DNA of 64,000 nt. Source: Cyanobacteria bacterium FACHB-471. GTDB lineage: Bacteria; Cyanobacteriota; Cyanobacteriia; Elainellales; Elainellaceae. The notes below the pieces were generated by a model that did not search any database, was not told the origin of the DNA, and worked only from the letters and a program-made list of their open reading frames with translations. Position numbers and translations under genes: made by a program. Numbering within the stretch: position 1 is the stretch's first letter; each line of letters begins with the position of its first letter. The stretch covers positions 1 to 64,000 of the forward strand of contig JACJOC010000068.1 in NCBI GenBank assembly GCA_014695345.1. The letters run 5' to 3'. Shown in pieces: positions 18,277-26,028 of the stretch.

Positions 18277-19008
18277 CTACTCCGTTCTCATTTCCAGCGC
18301 GTCAAACATCGCCGTTTCGGTTTCACCCGCAAACTGCCAGGACTGCGCCTCCGCCTCGCCCGTGTGAACTTCTCTAATTGCCGCAACAATGTTTGGATAC
18401 GCACCACAGCGACAGATATTGCCCGACATTCTCTCTCGAATCTCGTCGTCGGAAAGCTGCACCGAGCGCGGTTCCTGCCGCACGTCAGTGGTGACATAGC
18501 TCACCTCGCCGTTGTGCGCTTCATTGAGAACGGCGATCGCTGAGCAAATCTGACCGGGCGTGCAGTAGCCGCACTGAAACCCGTCGTGTTTGATAAACGC
18601 TGCCTGCATCGGATGCAGATCATCACCTTGCGCCAAACCCTCGATCGTTGTTACATCGCTGCCTTCGCACGTCGCCAGCAGCGTCAAGCAGGACAACACG
18701 CGCCGCCCGTCCATCAGCACCGTGCAGGCACCGCACTGCCCATGATCGCAGCCTTTTTTTGAGCCAGTCAGCCCGATATGTTCCCGCAGTGCATCAAGTA
18801 ATGTCACACGCGGTTCAAGCGTGAGTGAATGGAATGTGCCGTTGACGCTCAGTGCCACATTTACCCCATTAGACTGAGAAGATGAAATTGGTGATGCTGG
18901 AGAACTGGTTTGGGCGATCGATCGCTTCATCCAGTTCCCTACTGTTGTCATCACCGTGCCAACGATTAGCAGTTGACCGAAGCGCCGTCGTCTTAGCCTA
19001 ATTCTCAT
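18277..19008 (-). CDS. paoA: Aldehyde oxidoreductase, [2Fe-2S] subunit (PaoA/YagT-like), Tat signal
   Basis: A 243-residue protein with a basic N-terminus RLRRRRFGQL and a hydrophobic stretch (LLIVGTVMTTVGN), a plausible twin-arginine signal as in E. coli PaoA, implying periplasmic location of the whole complex. A plant-type ferredoxin domain follows (GCDHGQCGACTVLMDGRR, downstream Cys in LSCLTL) and a second four-helix FeS domain (CGYCTPGQICSA and NICRCGAYPNIV). All eight cluster cysteines are present. First gene of the paoA-B-C-xdhC-mocA run; a promoter should lie in 19009-19377. Confidence 0.9.
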   Translation of the reverse strand: MRIRLRRRRFGQLLIVGTVMTTVGNWMKRSIAQTSSPASPISSSQSNGVNVALSVNGTFHSLTLEPRVTLLDALREHIGLTGSKKGCDHGQCGACTVLMDGRRVLSCLTLLATCEGSDVTTIEGLAQGDDLHPMQAAFIKHDGFQCGYCTPGQICSAIAVLNEAHNGEVSYVTTDVRQEPRSVQLSDDEIRERMSGNICRCGAYPNIVAAIREVHTGEAEAQSWQFAGETETAMFDALEMRTE

Positions 19009-19377
19009 GCGTGTTCTCTTTCTCCATGAATCAATTGAGGAACTTGAGATTAACTTATACGGCTAATGCTCTATTGCGAATAGTGATATCAGTAAGAATA
19101 TCGGTGCTAACTAGAATGAGATACTTGTGTAACTCGCATTGGTGTAGCATCCGATATAGAGCAACGACTGGAAAGTGGCGGTCGCGCGACTAACTGCTGC
19201 AAACGCACCTGCGACAATTGCAATCTTTTTAGCAAGCAAGATTGAAATGCGTATACTTAACGTTGGCAATCATTTTCAATGAGCCAGGTTCAAAAAGCAA
19301 ACAAAAACACTCATGGTGATGGTTTTTTGAAGTTTTACCTATTTCTCAACTAAAAATGTGCTGATGTACACAGTATT
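19009..19377. other. Intergenic region upstream of paoA
   Basis: 369 bp without a convincing gene. It should hold the promoter for the pao cluster. An AT-rich stretch GGCAATCATTTTCAATGAGC at 19264-19283 is loosely Fur-box-like, but I cannot support a specific operator. Confidence 0.4.
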
Positions 19378-19665
19378 TTATTCAGAACACAGCCGCTCTC
19401 TAATTTCAGCCGGAATTTGCTCCCACAACTCCCAAATCAAATCCATCTCTGCCAATCTACGAGTGTAGATGAATTCTGGAACCTGACGTGGGCTGCCAAA
19501 CCAACGACCAACAGTGGCAGGGCTACACCCACAAATGATGGCTATTTGTCTTTGAGTGACATTCCACTTACGGTAAAACTCAAATACGTCCATTGATAAC
19601 CGACAGTTGCTATACAGAGTTAGCAAAGCCAGTTCTCTGGCTCCCAAACGACGGTTACTCGTCAT
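19378..19665 (-). CDS. Small helix-turn-helix protein
   Basis: A 95-residue protein with GGAGG upstream of its ATG. Residues 35-56 (VTQRQIAIICGCSPATVGRW) are a clear helix-turn-helix of the Cro/invertase type. The rest is helical (ELALLTLYSNCRLSMDVFEF; LAEMDLIWELWEQIPAEIRE). No sensor domain is visible, so it is either a stand-alone DNA-binding protein or a relic of a mobile-element regulator. It lies between the pao cluster and the second copy of the duplicated block. Confidence 0.6.
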   Translation of the reverse strand: MTSNRRLGARELALLTLYSNCRLSMDVFEFYRKWNVTQRQIAIICGCSPATVGRWFGSPRQVPEFIYTRRLAEMDLIWELWEQIPAEIRERLCSE

Positions 19666-19702
19666 AGCTGATTCCCTCCGCTACCTCAGTACTTGTGTAG
19701 AA

Positions 19703-20123
19703 TCAGAAGTGGTAAAGATTCCAGATTGTCTTGCCATCTTCGGTCGAATTGAACTCAAAGAATGGAAGGAAAGGTTTACTGCTTGAGGAAAATTTGGGAT
19801 TCAACTCGGCAAGAGGGGACGGTTTTGTCCAAAACTTGTCTACTACTCGAAACAGCTTTTGGTTCAGGCTGTTTCGAGTAGTAGAGATAAAGACCAGTGT
19901 CAACAGCATTGATGTATTCTTGATTAGTGAGCAGTTGAGTTGGAAGCAAGTTAGCCTCAACCGCTTTTTGAACCAGATCCAAGCTACTAATTTGCTGATG
20001 CTGGTGAGCTGTAATCAATGACCTCCAGCCAGGAATTCCTTGAGAACATAAACCTGATTGATAGGCAAACGTGACTAGACTGAACGGTGAATGCTTTAGA
20101 TCGTCAAGAATGATAGATCTCAT
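19703..20123 (-). pseudogene. Second copy of the 149-aa gene, frameshifted
   Basis: Starts at ATG 20123 with MRSIILDDLKHSPFSLVTF and follows copy 1 (12053-12502) through GLYLYYSKQPEPKAVS. There a net +1 change (GAGTAG instead of TCTAG in the coding strand) shifts the frame; in the next frame VVDKFWTKPSPLAEL resumes the similarity. The C-terminus is diverged. See the inverted repeat at 19840-19884 for the apparent cause. Confidence 0.8.
19840..19884. other. Perfect 16-bp inverted repeat at the frameshift site
   Basis: CTACTACTCGAAACAG (19840-19855), 13-base loop, CTGTTTCGAGTAGTAG (19869-19884): fully complementary arms. In copy 1 the left arm is one base shorter and imperfect. The change that broke the gene is exactly what copying from the opposite arm would produce. 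Confidence 0.85.
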
Positions 20124-20312
20124 CGCTATACCCCTGTGAGAATTGTTCAAAAATGTAAGATGTGATATTGGTACAACTTGCAAGCACTTTGTGAAAGCTC
20201 TAAAGGAAGAGGTAGCCTTCTCTCACGCAGGTAAGTGAGCAGTGAGAGAAGAACTCTATCCTCAAGCCATTGCTAATTCGAGGAAACGTTGTTCAACACA
20301 AGTTAAACTGCG

Positions 20313-20525
20313 TTACTCATCCAACGTTTGCTGCCGCTCTTCCTCGAAGCGATCGTTTAGCTTGTTGAGCGTCTCCAGTCGTTCACTCTCGAAGCGATTA
20401 TTTAGCTTGTCGAGTGTCTCCAGTCGTTCACTTTCAAAGCGATTGCTCAGTGCCAAGGCAGGCAAGCTGATCACAGTAGACAGAGCGGTTATAGAGAGAG
20501 TTGCGATAATTATGCGCTTCATCAT
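20313..20525 (-). CDS. Small secreted repeat protein, paralogue 2
   Basis: A 70-residue paralogue of the protein at 12724-12936. Same signal peptide (MMKRIIIATLSITALSTVIS, LPALA cleavage site), then three units of NRFESERLETLDKLN form, ending LDE. All units are kept in frame, so selection may still maintain it although the neighbouring gene of the block is broken. The ribosome site (TAGAGAATAC) is weaker than in copy 1. Function unknown; exported. Confidence 0.65.
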   Translation of the reverse strand: MMKRIIIATLSITALSTVISLPALALSNRFESERLETLDKLNNRFESERLETLNKLNDRFEEERQQTLDE

Positions 20526-21046
20526 GTATTCTCTAAGGTAGTTTAAGTTTGCTAGTAAGGTGTATTTGTCTTACACTATCTAGTCTCGGAGATGGAGATA
20601 AGTCACGGATAAATCCTATATGAAAAAGTTTTTATGTGGGTAACTGGATCTGCAACTCGTTCATTAAGATGAGTATTTTCCTGTGATCGTGTGTGGAAAA
20701 CGTTCGTATCCACTGGGCGTTTACCATCAACTGCTCGACCTGTTACTCTAACTCGTCGCCTTTGTGTACAGTGAATTTCTATTTATCGTGATGCCAAAGT
20801 AGTGTCATCGGGGATGTGAAGTTTATTTCTGTTAATGTTTAGCTTTTAGTGTGGATAGAGAGTAAACAAACCAGCATCCAGACCAATGCTTGAAAGCTTG
20901 CAGTGAGTAGGTTGGTTTGATGACACGAATTTGTCCCGATACCATTTAATTTGGCACTGTACAAAAAAATCTGGAAACGCTACAGGTTGGCTTGAAGTAC
21001 AAATGGAATATCTTTTGCAACCGCTGGTTTCAGTTGCTAGCTCCAC
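20526..21046. other. Intergenic region with repeat echoes
   Basis: 521 bp without a supported gene. The left part continues the duplicated block (to about 20735). 20767-20807 (GTACAGTGAATTTCTATTTA then TCGTGATGCCAAAGTAGTG) repeats the segment at 4854-4892. Confidence 0.5.
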
Positions 21047-21475
21047 ATGGTCAATCGTATTTCTTCTGTCCGTCGAGTGATAGTGAGCAGTTCTATTTTT
21101 GTATGCTTGCTTATTGCAGGATATTTTGTGCTCCATGCTCTCCGACAGACATTGCTTCCGCTGCCTTTAGATCGTTGCGAAAGTAAACGATTCGAGTCTA
21201 CTAACTGGCAAGATCGTTCACAGTCTCACTCCCCCACTGCTGTGCGCGGATGTATGGTTGATAATCTGCTTAAGCAGCACACACTGGCAGGTATGAACCG
21301 TTCCGAAGTCGTTGTTCTCCTAGGGGAGCCTGACATGACGGATTATTTCCAGGATTATGATCTGGTCTATTGGCTAGGCCCAGAGCGAGGACTGATAAGC
21401 ATCGACTCCGAGTGGTTAGTATTTCGGCTTGACGCTCAAGGTCGGGTTAGCGAGCATCAGTTGGTTACTGACTGA
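21047..21475 (+). CDS. Membrane-anchored BamE/SmpA-like small protein
   Basis: A 142-residue protein. An N-terminal hydrophobic segment (about 11-33, VIVSSSIFVCLLIAGYFVLH) acts as anchor or signal. From about residue 80 it shows the BamE/OmlA-type fold signature LAGMNRSEVVVLLGEPDMTD, then YDLVYWLGPERGLISIDSEW, LVFRLDAQGRVSE. Such domains are helix-helix-sheet modules found in envelope assembly factors and inhibitor-like proteins; the specific role is unknown. Stands alone on the plus strand. Confidence 0.6.
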   Translation: MVNRISSVRRVIVSSSIFVCLLIAGYFVLHALRQTLLPLPLDRCESKRFESTNWQDRSQSHSPTAVRGCMVDNLLKQHTLAGMNRSEVVVLLGEPDMTDYFQDYDLVYWLGPERGLISIDSEWLVFRLDAQGRVSEHQLVTD

Positions 21476-21492
21476 GGTTTAACTGTCGAGAG

Positions 21493-21528
21493 GGGTTGTG
21501 TTGCAAAAACTTGTTGAGAATAGAAGCC
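21493..21528. repeat. IS6-like end fragment
   Basis: GGGTTGTGTTGCAAAAACTT (21493 onward) closely resembles the outer end of the IS6-type remnant at 59144-59164, and with the following GTTGAGAATAGAAG matches 4822-4852. No transposase remains beside it. Confidence 0.4.
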
Positions 21529-21541
21529 TCCTTAACAAAGG

Positions 21542-21595
21542 AGTTGACTATGCACTAGGAATTTCATCGATGAAATTCTTAGTGCATAATCAACT
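21542..21595. terminator. 27-bp near-perfect palindrome after the Kelch gene
   Basis: Centre ATTTCATCGATGAAAT at 21561-21576, arms extending to 21542 and 21595 with only two mismatches. It ends one base before the Kelch stop codon (21596-21598). Likely a transcription stop or mRNA-stabilising hairpin for the minus-strand gene. No long U-tract follows, so a role as an insertion footprint cannot be excluded. Confidence 0.55.
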
Positions 21596-22633
21596 TTAGG
21601 TAGGCAGCACCAGCACTTCGTGAATTGTTGTCGCTGCAGTGCCTGTTCGGGTTCCGCCACCAAACACAAAGATTCGGTTGCCAATTGCTGATGCTCCCAA
21701 TCCATGTCGTGGGGTTGGCAAGGGTGGTAATGCCTCCCAAACGTCGGTTTGCGGGTCGTATACCCAACTTTCGGCGAAAACCTTCTGCTCTGGAACCCAC
21801 TGTTCGCCGCCAAACACGTAAAGCTTGCCGTTGAGTGCGGTTGCAGCCAGACCTCCTTGGGCTTGAGGCATTGGCGATCGCGTCTCCCACCGATCAAGCT
21901 GCGGATCGTAAACCTCAAGATTTGGCACATTCACCTGCTGTGTCGTACCATCAGCATTCCTGACAAAATTGCGGCCGCCAACCACATAGATCTTTCCATC
22001 AATCACAGCCGACGCTGCACTGTTTCGCGCTGTTGGAGCATCGGTACGGGCTGACCAACGGTTGGTCGCCGGATCAAATACTTCGTTTCGCACACTGTCG
22101 ATGTGGTCATTGAACAGCCGAGCATCGTTAGTGGCTCGAACGCGCCCACCAATCAGATATATCTTGTCATCGACTACTGCGGATACGCTCTCTGCACGAG
22201 CCGCTGGTAGGTCAGTCCCTCCAGTCCAAGTATTAGAGGCAGGATCGTAGATGAACATCGTCGGCTGCGCGCGCCAGTCCGGAAACCCACCTGTAAAGCC
22301 ACCCACACCATAGAGCAAGCCATTGACTGCCGACAGCGTGATGTGATGACGTGCTTCAGGTAGCGGTCTCAAGACGGTCCAGGCATCATTAACCGGATCA
22401 TAAGACTCGAAATGATCTGTGAACCCAGGGTTTTCGCTGAGGAAACCGCCGACTACGTAAATTTTTCCGTCCAAAACTTCTGGATAAAGCTCTTGTCGAG
22501 CGATCGTTGCGGGTGCAGCTTCAGTCCAATAGGGCGACTGGCTTTGTGCTTGACCCAGCAAGGGTGAACCTAGTGCTATAAGCGCAAAGGTCAAAACAAA
22601 CAGGGAAATCAAATATCTAAATCTACACGGCAT
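21596..22633 (-). CDS. Secreted Kelch-repeat beta-propeller protein
   Basis: A 345-residue protein. Signal peptide at 1-30 (YLISLFVLTFALIALGSPLL, cleavage near GQAQS), then about six Kelch blades marked by the double Gly: GKIYVVGGF, GLLYGVGGF, DKIYLIGGR, GKIYVVGGRN, GKLYVFGGE, NRIFVFGGG. Each is followed by a YDP..N.W turn. It should form a complete six-bladed propeller outside the cytoplasm, used for protein or carbohydrate binding. Partner unknown. A strong hairpin lies just after its stop. Confidence 0.85.
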   Translation of the reverse strand: MPCRFRYLISLFVLTFALIALGSPLLGQAQSQSPYWTEAAPATIARQELYPEVLDGKIYVVGGFLSENPGFTDHFESYDPVNDAWTVLRPLPEARHHITLSAVNGLLYGVGGFTGGFPDWRAQPTMFIYDPASNTWTGGTDLPAARAESVSAVVDDKIYLIGGRVRATNDARLFNDHIDSVRNEVFDPATNRWSARTDAPTARNSAASAVIDGKIYVVGGRNFVRNADGTTQQVNVPNLEVYDPQLDRWETRSPMPQAQGGLAATALNGKLYVFGGEQWVPEQKVFAESWVYDPQTDVWEALPPLPTPRHGLGASAIGNRIFVFGGGTRTGTAATTIHEVLVLPT

Positions 22634-22905
22634 AATTCATGCTCCATTACTCGACCATCTTCAAGCTGAGATATTGCACCAAAAGCCTTCCACCGTCTCA
22701 ACCGATAAGATATAGCAGTCGAACCAATTTGTTAGCTACACCTACCAGACAGACGAAACCTAATAAGAATGATGCCGTAGATCTGTGGAGCGATGTACGA
22801 GAACTCATTCACCAGTGAGTTTTACAGCAAAAGTATCCACAGGTTTAGAACACTCCCTAAAAAAAGGGTATCTTCTACTCGATTGCTACGGGCTACTACT
22901 GAAAA

Positions 22906-23856
22906 CTATACAGCCGGACGTAGAAGTATCTTGCCGCGAGCGCGCCTTGAAGCACTGTGAGCGAGACCATCCTGCATATCGCTGAGATGGAAGGTGCGAT
23001 CGACAATCACGCGAAGCTTACCTGCATCACAAAGTCCGGAGATGAGGTCTAGACGTGCGGCGTGCGACCTATGTCCAAAAAAGGTTGCGGTAATATCATG
23101 CGCCTCGGCTTGTTCCTGATCCGGCGGCATTACGATCGATATGAGGAATCCACCTGGCTTGAGCACCTGATATGACTTGGATAGAGTTTCGCCGCCGACC
23201 GTGTCCAATACGACATCCACATCGCGAAGCGCAACGGAAAAATCTTCTGTGCGATAGTCAATCACCTGATCTGCTCCCAAACTGTGAACAAGATCTGCAT
23301 TAGCGGCGGACGCTGTAGAGATCACATGCGCGCCGATGTATTTTGCAAGCTGTACTGCAAAGCTGCCGACACCACCCGCTCCGGCATGGACAAGGACTGT
23401 TTGCCCAGGCTTAAGATGGGCAGTTTCGAAAAGTGCCTGCCATGCGGTTCCTGCGGCAGTCGGCAAACCTGCGCTTGTCGCTAAATCCAGCTTTGTAGGA
23501 GCTGTCGTCAGAAGCTGTGCTGGAACTACTACGAATTCGGCGAATGCGCCGCCGCGATGTTTATTCAAACTCGAACCGGGTTCCAGACGAGCGATAACGC
23601 GGTCTCCCTGCTTCCACCGAGCAGCCAATAGACCTGCTTCAACGACTGTTCCAGACAGATCCGTACCGACTGTGTACGGCATCGTTAGAGGAAAGTAATC
23701 CTTCATATCGCCGCTGATCAATTTCGTATCAAGCGGGTTGATGCTTGCTGCTTCCACCTGAACCAATACTTCATCCAGTCCAAGCTTTGGGGCTGGAATC
23801 TCTTCAAGGGCTGCGTTATCGATACTTCCGTATTGATGAATTCGGACTGCTTTCAT
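22906..23856 (-). CDS. NADP-dependent MDR oxidoreductase (quinone-oxidoreductase-like)
   Basis: A 316-residue zinc-free medium-chain reductase. N-terminal GroES-like domain (MKAVRIHQYGSIDNAALEEI, SINPLDTKLISGD, PYTVGTDLSGTVVEAG) and a Rossmann domain with AGAGGVGSFAVQLAKYIGA. Ends RARGKILLRPAV as in the quinone-reductase branch. Lacks the catalytic-zinc ligands. It would reduce quinones or reactive enones with NADPH in the cytoplasm. A deleted SDR relic lies just upstream and a Bcr/CflA pump beyond it, all on the minus strand. Confidence 0.88.
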   Translation of the reverse strand: MKAVRIHQYGSIDNAALEEIPAPKLGLDEVLVQVEAASINPLDTKLISGDMKDYFPLTMPYTVGTDLSGTVVEAGLLAARWKQGDRVIARLEPGSSLNKHRGGAFAEFVVVPAQLLTTAPTKLDLATSAGLPTAAGTAWQALFETAHLKPGQTVLVHAGAGGVGSFAVQLAKYIGAHVISTASAANADLVHSLGADQVIDYRTEDFSVALRDVDVVLDTVGGETLSKSYQVLKPGGFLISIVMPPDQEQAEAHDITATFFGHRSHAARLDLISGLCDAGKLRVIVDRTFHLSDMQDGLAHSASRRARGKILLRPAV

Positions 23857-23905
23857 GGTGCGGTTCCTTTGTTATGCGTTGAAGATGAAATATGCCGAAT
23901 TTGAA

Positions 23906-24085
23906 TTAAGCGTAATCGCCGTTAGCGCGAAGAACTTGAGCATTGACCTAGCCCGCGTCTGGTTCTGCTAGAAATGAGACTATACATGCAATGTCGAGGG
24001 GTTCTCCAAGCCGCTCCACGAGTCTCTTTGCAATCTCGCGTCCAATACCGCGAGAGGCTCCAGTCACAATTGCTGTCTTTGCCAT
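23906..24085 (-). pseudogene. SDR with large internal deletion and a Trp-to-stop change
   Basis: ATG at 24085: MAKTAIVTGASRGIGREIAK then LVE joins directly to RLGEPLDIACIVSFLAEPDA, G, TAG, VNAQVLRANGDYA, stop. The first part is an SDR N-terminus and the second its last ~35 residues, so roughly 170 codons are missing. In addition TAG occupies the place where SDRs have the Trp of the GWVNGQ-type motif. The frame is preserved across the deletion. Confidence 0.85.
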
Positions 24086-24187
24086 GATTGACCTCGTAAT
24101 GTTCTGGATCGGTTAGTTGAGAATAGTGAGTAAAGAAGTGAGTAAAAAACTTGTTCAAGTCTTATGACTGTTTGAGTAGGGGTTGAA

Positions 24188-25402
24188 TCAGGCGCGAACG
24201 ATACGCTTCTCGGCAGGTCGCACGATATTAGCGTAGGCAGCGGTCGCGGCTAGAGCGAAAAGTGTCATTACGCTCGTCATGGCAGTTGCAGTTTGTCCGT
24301 CGTAGAAGAAGGCGACGAGCGCACTGGCAAGCGTGCCACCTAGCAACATCTGCGTGAATCCCAATACAGCGGCAGCAACTCCAGCAATGGTTGGCAATGG
24401 TTGAAGTGCTCCATGCTTCGCGTTAGGTGCAATCAACCCGAAGCAGAAAGTGTTAAGAACTAGGAGCGGCATCAGCGTTACAACACGAACATTGTTGCTA
24501 ATCGACACCAGCACAAGTGTAATGGCTGAGGCAACAGCAAGCGTGAGTCCGACTTTGAGCAGGCGCGACGGCGGTATACCGCGAACACTCAAGCGTCCAT
24601 TCAAGAATGAGCCTGCCATAATGGCGAGGGCAGTTGATGCAAAGAACCAGCTGTACACGGTGGTTGAGAGTCTCAGGACATCAATCAACACAAGCGGTGA
24701 GCCAGCCACGTAAGCAAACATACACCCAAAGCTCAACCCATTAACGAGCGCATAGCCGACACAGATGCGATTGCCTAGAACACGCAGATAGTTGCTCACG
24801 AGGCGGCGTGGTGCGATCGCCTTCTTATCACAACGCGGAATTGATTCTCCAAACCCAAGCGCAATGGTGTTCAGGAGTACAAAACCTCCAATCGCTAGCA
24901 CTCCATAGATTGATCGCCAATCCGCAATAAATAGAACCCCTGCACCAATTGTGGGTGCAATCATCGGCGCGATGCTCGCCACAAGATTAATGTAAGAGAA
25001 CTGCGCCCGTGCAGCGGAACCATCAAATAGGTCACGAACGATTGCCATCTCTAGTACTGCCGCAGCACCCGCACCTGCACCTGCGATAAAGCGCCAGGTA
25101 ATGAGTGCATTGATTGAGGGCGCGATCGTACACATCATGTTAGCGAGTGCGAAGATCCCACAACCCATTAATAGAATCGGGCGGCGTCCGTATCGATCGG
25201 AAAACGGGCCAAAGACAAGTTGGGCGATGGCAAAGCCAGCCATGAATAAACTGAGGGTCAAACCTGTGGCGGCAGGGGATGCATTTAAGGATGTGCCAAG
25301 CGCAGCGAGGGCAGGCAACCCCATATCGATCGCTAAGGGCGGTAACGCAGCCAATGCACCCAGCAGCAGAGTAAACCCCAGAGAGTTGGGTCGAATTCGC
25401 AT
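24188..25402 (-). CDS. MFS drug:H+ antiporter, Bcr/CflA type
   Basis: A 404-residue protein with 12 predicted membrane helices. The loop 2-3 signature is VFGPFSDRYGRRPILLMG (about 64-81) and helix 5 is GAGAGAAAVLEMAIVRD, as in Bcr/CflA exporters of bicyclomycin, chloramphenicol and similar compounds. Proton-driven inner-membrane exporter; the real substrate is unknown. It lies 48 bp downstream of a SnoaL-like gene on the same strand, forming a likely two-gene unit opposite a LysR regulator. Confidence 0.9.
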   Translation of the reverse strand: MRIRPNSLGFTLLLGALAALPPLAIDMGLPALAALGTSLNASPAATGLTLSLFMAGFAIAQLVFGPFSDRYGRRPILLMGCGIFALANMMCTIAPSINALITWRFIAGAGAGAAAVLEMAIVRDLFDGSAARAQFSYINLVASIAPMIAPTIGAGVLFIADWRSIYGVLAIGGFVLLNTIALGFGESIPRCDKKAIAPRRLVSNYLRVLGNRICVGYALVNGLSFGCMFAYVAGSPLVLIDVLRLSTTVYSWFFASTALAIMAGSFLNGRLSVRGIPPSRLLKVGLTLAVASAITLVLVSISNNVRVVTLMPLLVLNTFCFGLIAPNAKHGALQPLPTIAGVAAAVLGFTQMLLGGTLASALVAFFYDGQTATAMTSVMTLFALAATAAYANIVRPAEKRIVRA

Positions 25403-25450
25403 GATTTTTCCCGATTCAGATATCTGCTTGCTAGTTGCAAAGGTCAGTTT

Positions 25451-25930
25451 CTAGCTAGGCAGTGCAGCGGGCGGCCATGCACCAATTTGATGCAGCATTC
25501 CGAACCAATCTTCCAAGTGCCAGGTGTGCGAAATGCGATCGCGATCGAAGTGATAAAACTCATGCAATGTGATAGAAACTGGTTTTCCTGTCGGCTGCAA
25601 GCCAAAGATTTCCCCTTGGTGAGTTGCAACCATCCGGGCACGCACACTAGCACGATCGGGTTGTGCAATCACCTCGTCAATGATGATCTGCAAGTCGGGG
25701 AACGCAGTAAAAAACAGCGGCATGAGCGGCTTTATACCCTCAGGACCAGGAGCTTGACCGGGTGCGAGAGGAATATCTTGCCAATCTGGGGTCACGGCTT
25801 CATCGAGAAGGCTGGGGTTTTTATCGCTGAATGCTTGGTAAAACGTTTCGAGTGACTGTTTTTGCGCCACTGTCAGGGCTGAAGTTTGAATCATCACTAA
25901 TGAATGCATAAAATCCTCAGTTGATAACAA
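25451..25930 (-). CDS. SnoaL-like ester cyclase family protein
   Basis: A 159-residue NTF2-fold protein with SnoaL/ester-cyclase features: LETFYQAFSDKNPSLLDEAV, PDWQDIPLAPGQAPGPEGIK, AFPDLQIIIDEVIAQPDRA, ARMVATHQGEIFGL, and HEFYHFDRDRISHTWHLEDW at the C-terminus. The His/Asp/Glu pattern is that of SnoaL-type aldol cyclases, but most genomic relatives have no proven substrate. The start may be Met-8 (25909) rather than 25930. Divergent from the LysR gene 99 bp away, which probably controls it together with the downstream MFS pump. Confidence 0.8.
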   Translation of the reverse strand: MLSTEDFMHSLVMIQTSALTVAQKQSLETFYQAFSDKNPSLLDEAVTPDWQDIPLAPGQAPGPEGIKPLMPLFFTAFPDLQIIIDEVIAQPDRASVRARMVATHQGEIFGLQPTGKPVSITLHEFYHFDRDRISHTWHLEDWFGMLHQIGAWPPAALPS

Positions 25931-26028
25931 TCGCGAATGAAACTATGTTGATCATTGCACGCAGAACATAATGTGTCCAATGCATATTGAAGATAGTTAC
26001 TATATCAATAGCGATATAGCATGAAACT

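Larger units (their letters stand above)
19810..20735. repeat. Duplicated ~0.9-1 kb block, copy 2
   Basis: Direct repeat of 12195-13135. Contains the frameshifted 149-aa gene, a full small repeat-protein gene, the conserved leader, and a decayed echo of the 3' end of mocA (ATCGTGTGTGGAAAACGTTC ... CACTGGGCGT) with no mocA gene following. This marks it as the derived copy. Confidence 0.75.

Noticed and set aside
19264-19283. Fur-box-like AT-rich palindrome upstream of paoA
   Set aside because: Matches a Fur consensus only loosely; no iron-related gene nearby and no second site.
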